A stretch of DNA of 6,674 nucleotides from Sporosarcina sp. (GTDB taxonomy: Bacteria > Bacillota > Bacilli > Bacillales_A > Planococcaceae). A program made the translations under genes and the position numbers. The stretch is from NCBI GenBank assembly GCA_029263945.1, contig JARIDM010000203.1:1-6674 (forward strand), read 5' to 3'. The notes beneath the pieces are model-generated. The model saw only the letters and a list, made by a program, of their open reading frames with translations. It did not search any database and had not been told where the DNA came from. This document shows positions 5,818 to 6,674 of the stretch, piece by piece (position 1 is the stretch's first letter; each line of letters begins with the position of its first letter).

Positions 5818-6674
5818 TTGGGAAAGAAACAACTAATGCTGTTAGTTAGTCTTATGCTTGCACTCAGCGTGTTCTTAGCTGCATGTACAGGTAAGGACGA
5901 CAAGGTAGGAGACAAGGAAGACACAGGTAAGACAGATGATAAAGATAAGACGGAAGAAAATGCAGGAGACGATTCAGGTGTAGAGGTAGATGCAGATGGA
6001 AATCTTGTATTCCCACTTGAAACGACAAATAGTGATGAACTCATTAAAGATGGTGAAATCACTTACGGACAAGTTTCGGATACACCATTCGAAGGAACGC
6101 TTAGCCGCGTATTTTACGCAGGCGCACCCGACGCTGAAATCATGGACTTCTTTGATGAAGGTCTATTATCAACAGATAGTGACTACATCATTAATAACGA
6201 CGGAGCAGCAACTTATGAAGTATCAAACGAAAACAAAACAATCGCAATCACAATTGGCGACAATGTAAACTGGCATGACGGAGAGCCTGTAAAAGCTTCT
6301 GACCTTCTTTACTCATATGAGCTATTAGGTCACCCAGATTACACAGGAACTCGTTACACATATACAATTTATAACGTTGAAGGTATGGAAGAGTACCACA
6401 GCGGCGCAGCAGACACAATTTCTGGAATTGAAGTTTCAGAAGATGATAAAACAATTACAATTAACTATTTAGAGGCATCACCTTCTCTATTATCAGGTAT
6501 TTGGACATATCCAACGCCACGTCACCACTACGGTGATCTGACGACTGGAGAAGTAACAATGGATGACCTTGTTGCATCTGACGCAATCCGTGCAAACCCA
6601 ATTGGTTTTGGACCGTATAAAGTCGCGAAAATTGTACCAGGAGAATCAGTTCAGTTCGAACGTAACGATGATTA
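5818..6674 (+). CDS. oppA: Peptide-binding lipoprotein OppA-like, 3' truncated by window
   Basis: The extracytoplasmic, lipid-anchored receptor of the importer (solute-binding protein family 5). 285 codons plus 2 nt are visible, about half of the roughly 540 residues usual in Bacilli, and the frame is open to the window end. The N-terminus is a lipoprotein signal: GKKQ, a hydrophobic core, then lipobox LAAC with Cys23 as the predicted lipidated residue. Residues 24 to about 60 form a low-complexity Asp/Lys/Glu/Gly tether. The mature domain then shows hallmarks of the family: GEITYGQVSDTPFEGTLSRVF, SNENKTIAITIGDNVNWHDGEPVKASDLLYS in sequence (Trp152 in the WHDGEPV core), TISGIEVSEDDKTITINY, and NPIGFGPYKV. 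The TTG start has a strong Shine-Dalgarno site. Its codons look somewhat more C-ending (aac, ttc, tac, cgc) than those of the permeases, as expected for the most abundant component. AppA or DppE-like naming is equally possible. Confidence 0.93.
   Translation, partial: MGKKQLMLLVSLMLALSVFLAACTGKDDKVGDKEDTGKTDDKDKTEENAGDDSGVEVDADGNLVFPLETTNSDELIKDGEITYGQVSDTPFEGTLSRVFYAGAPDAEIMDFFDEGLLSTDSDYIINNDGAATYEVSNENKTIAITIGDNVNWHDGEPVKASDLLYSYELLGHPDYTGTRYTYTIYNVEGMEEYHSGAADTISGIEVSEDDKTITINYLEASPSLLSGIWTYPTPRHHYGDLTTGEVTMDDLVASDAIRANPIGFGPYKVAKIVPGESVQFERNDD

Noticed and set aside
5748..6062. 104-residue - strand open frame rich in Ser
   Set aside because: Antisense of the oppC end and the low-complexity start of oppA; the Ser-rich content is the complement of Asp/Lys/Glu codons.
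5990..6268. 92-residue + strand open frame
   Set aside because: It lies inside the strongly supported oppA frame, has no family resemblance and no proper Shine-Dalgarno site; it is an out-of-frame shadow.

Overview
The window is a low-GC Gram-positive (Firmicutes) chromosomal segment. Strong AAGGAGG-type Shine-Dalgarno sites, TTG and GTG start codons, a lipoprotein signal peptide on the binding protein and sigma-A-like promoters all point to Bacilli. The DUF4003-like gene and the gene content suggest Bacillaceae or Planococcaceae (for example the Sporosarcina/Lysinibacillus neighbourhood); that family-level placement is inference. All genes are on the + strand.

Layout: (1) 2-328 is the 3' end of trpA (tryptophan synthase alpha chain), cut by the window edge. 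(2) 329-604 is a non-coding gap with a candidate promoter (421-449) and an inverted repeat (514-531). (3) 605-1579 is a single gene of unknown function resembling DUF4003, followed by a strong intrinsic terminator (1631-1665). (4) 1666-1909 is an AT-rich regulatory region with a well-formed sigma-A promoter (1807-1835), a palindrome in its spacer, a partial CodY-like box and three copies of TGTAATAAA. (5) 1910 to the window end is a five-gene oligopeptide/dipeptide ABC importer operon in the order D-F-B-C-A: two ATPases, two permeases and a lipid-anchored binding protein that runs off the 3' edge.

The operon is self-contained. The lipoprotein OppA captures peptides outside the membrane, OppB and OppC form the channel, and OppD and OppF hydrolyse ATP on the cytoplasmic face. 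Spacing is tight (oppD and oppF overlap by 14 nt; other gaps are 17-32 nt) and no internal terminator is visible, so one mRNA from the promoter at 1807-1835 is expected. The oppA gene is open to the window end with no stop codon, so a caller that needs a stop would miss it.

I see no clearly new biological system. The points most worth checking are the loss of two of the four C-terminal cysteines in OppD, the regulatory sequence upstream of oppD, and the low-complexity tail of the DUF4003-like protein.
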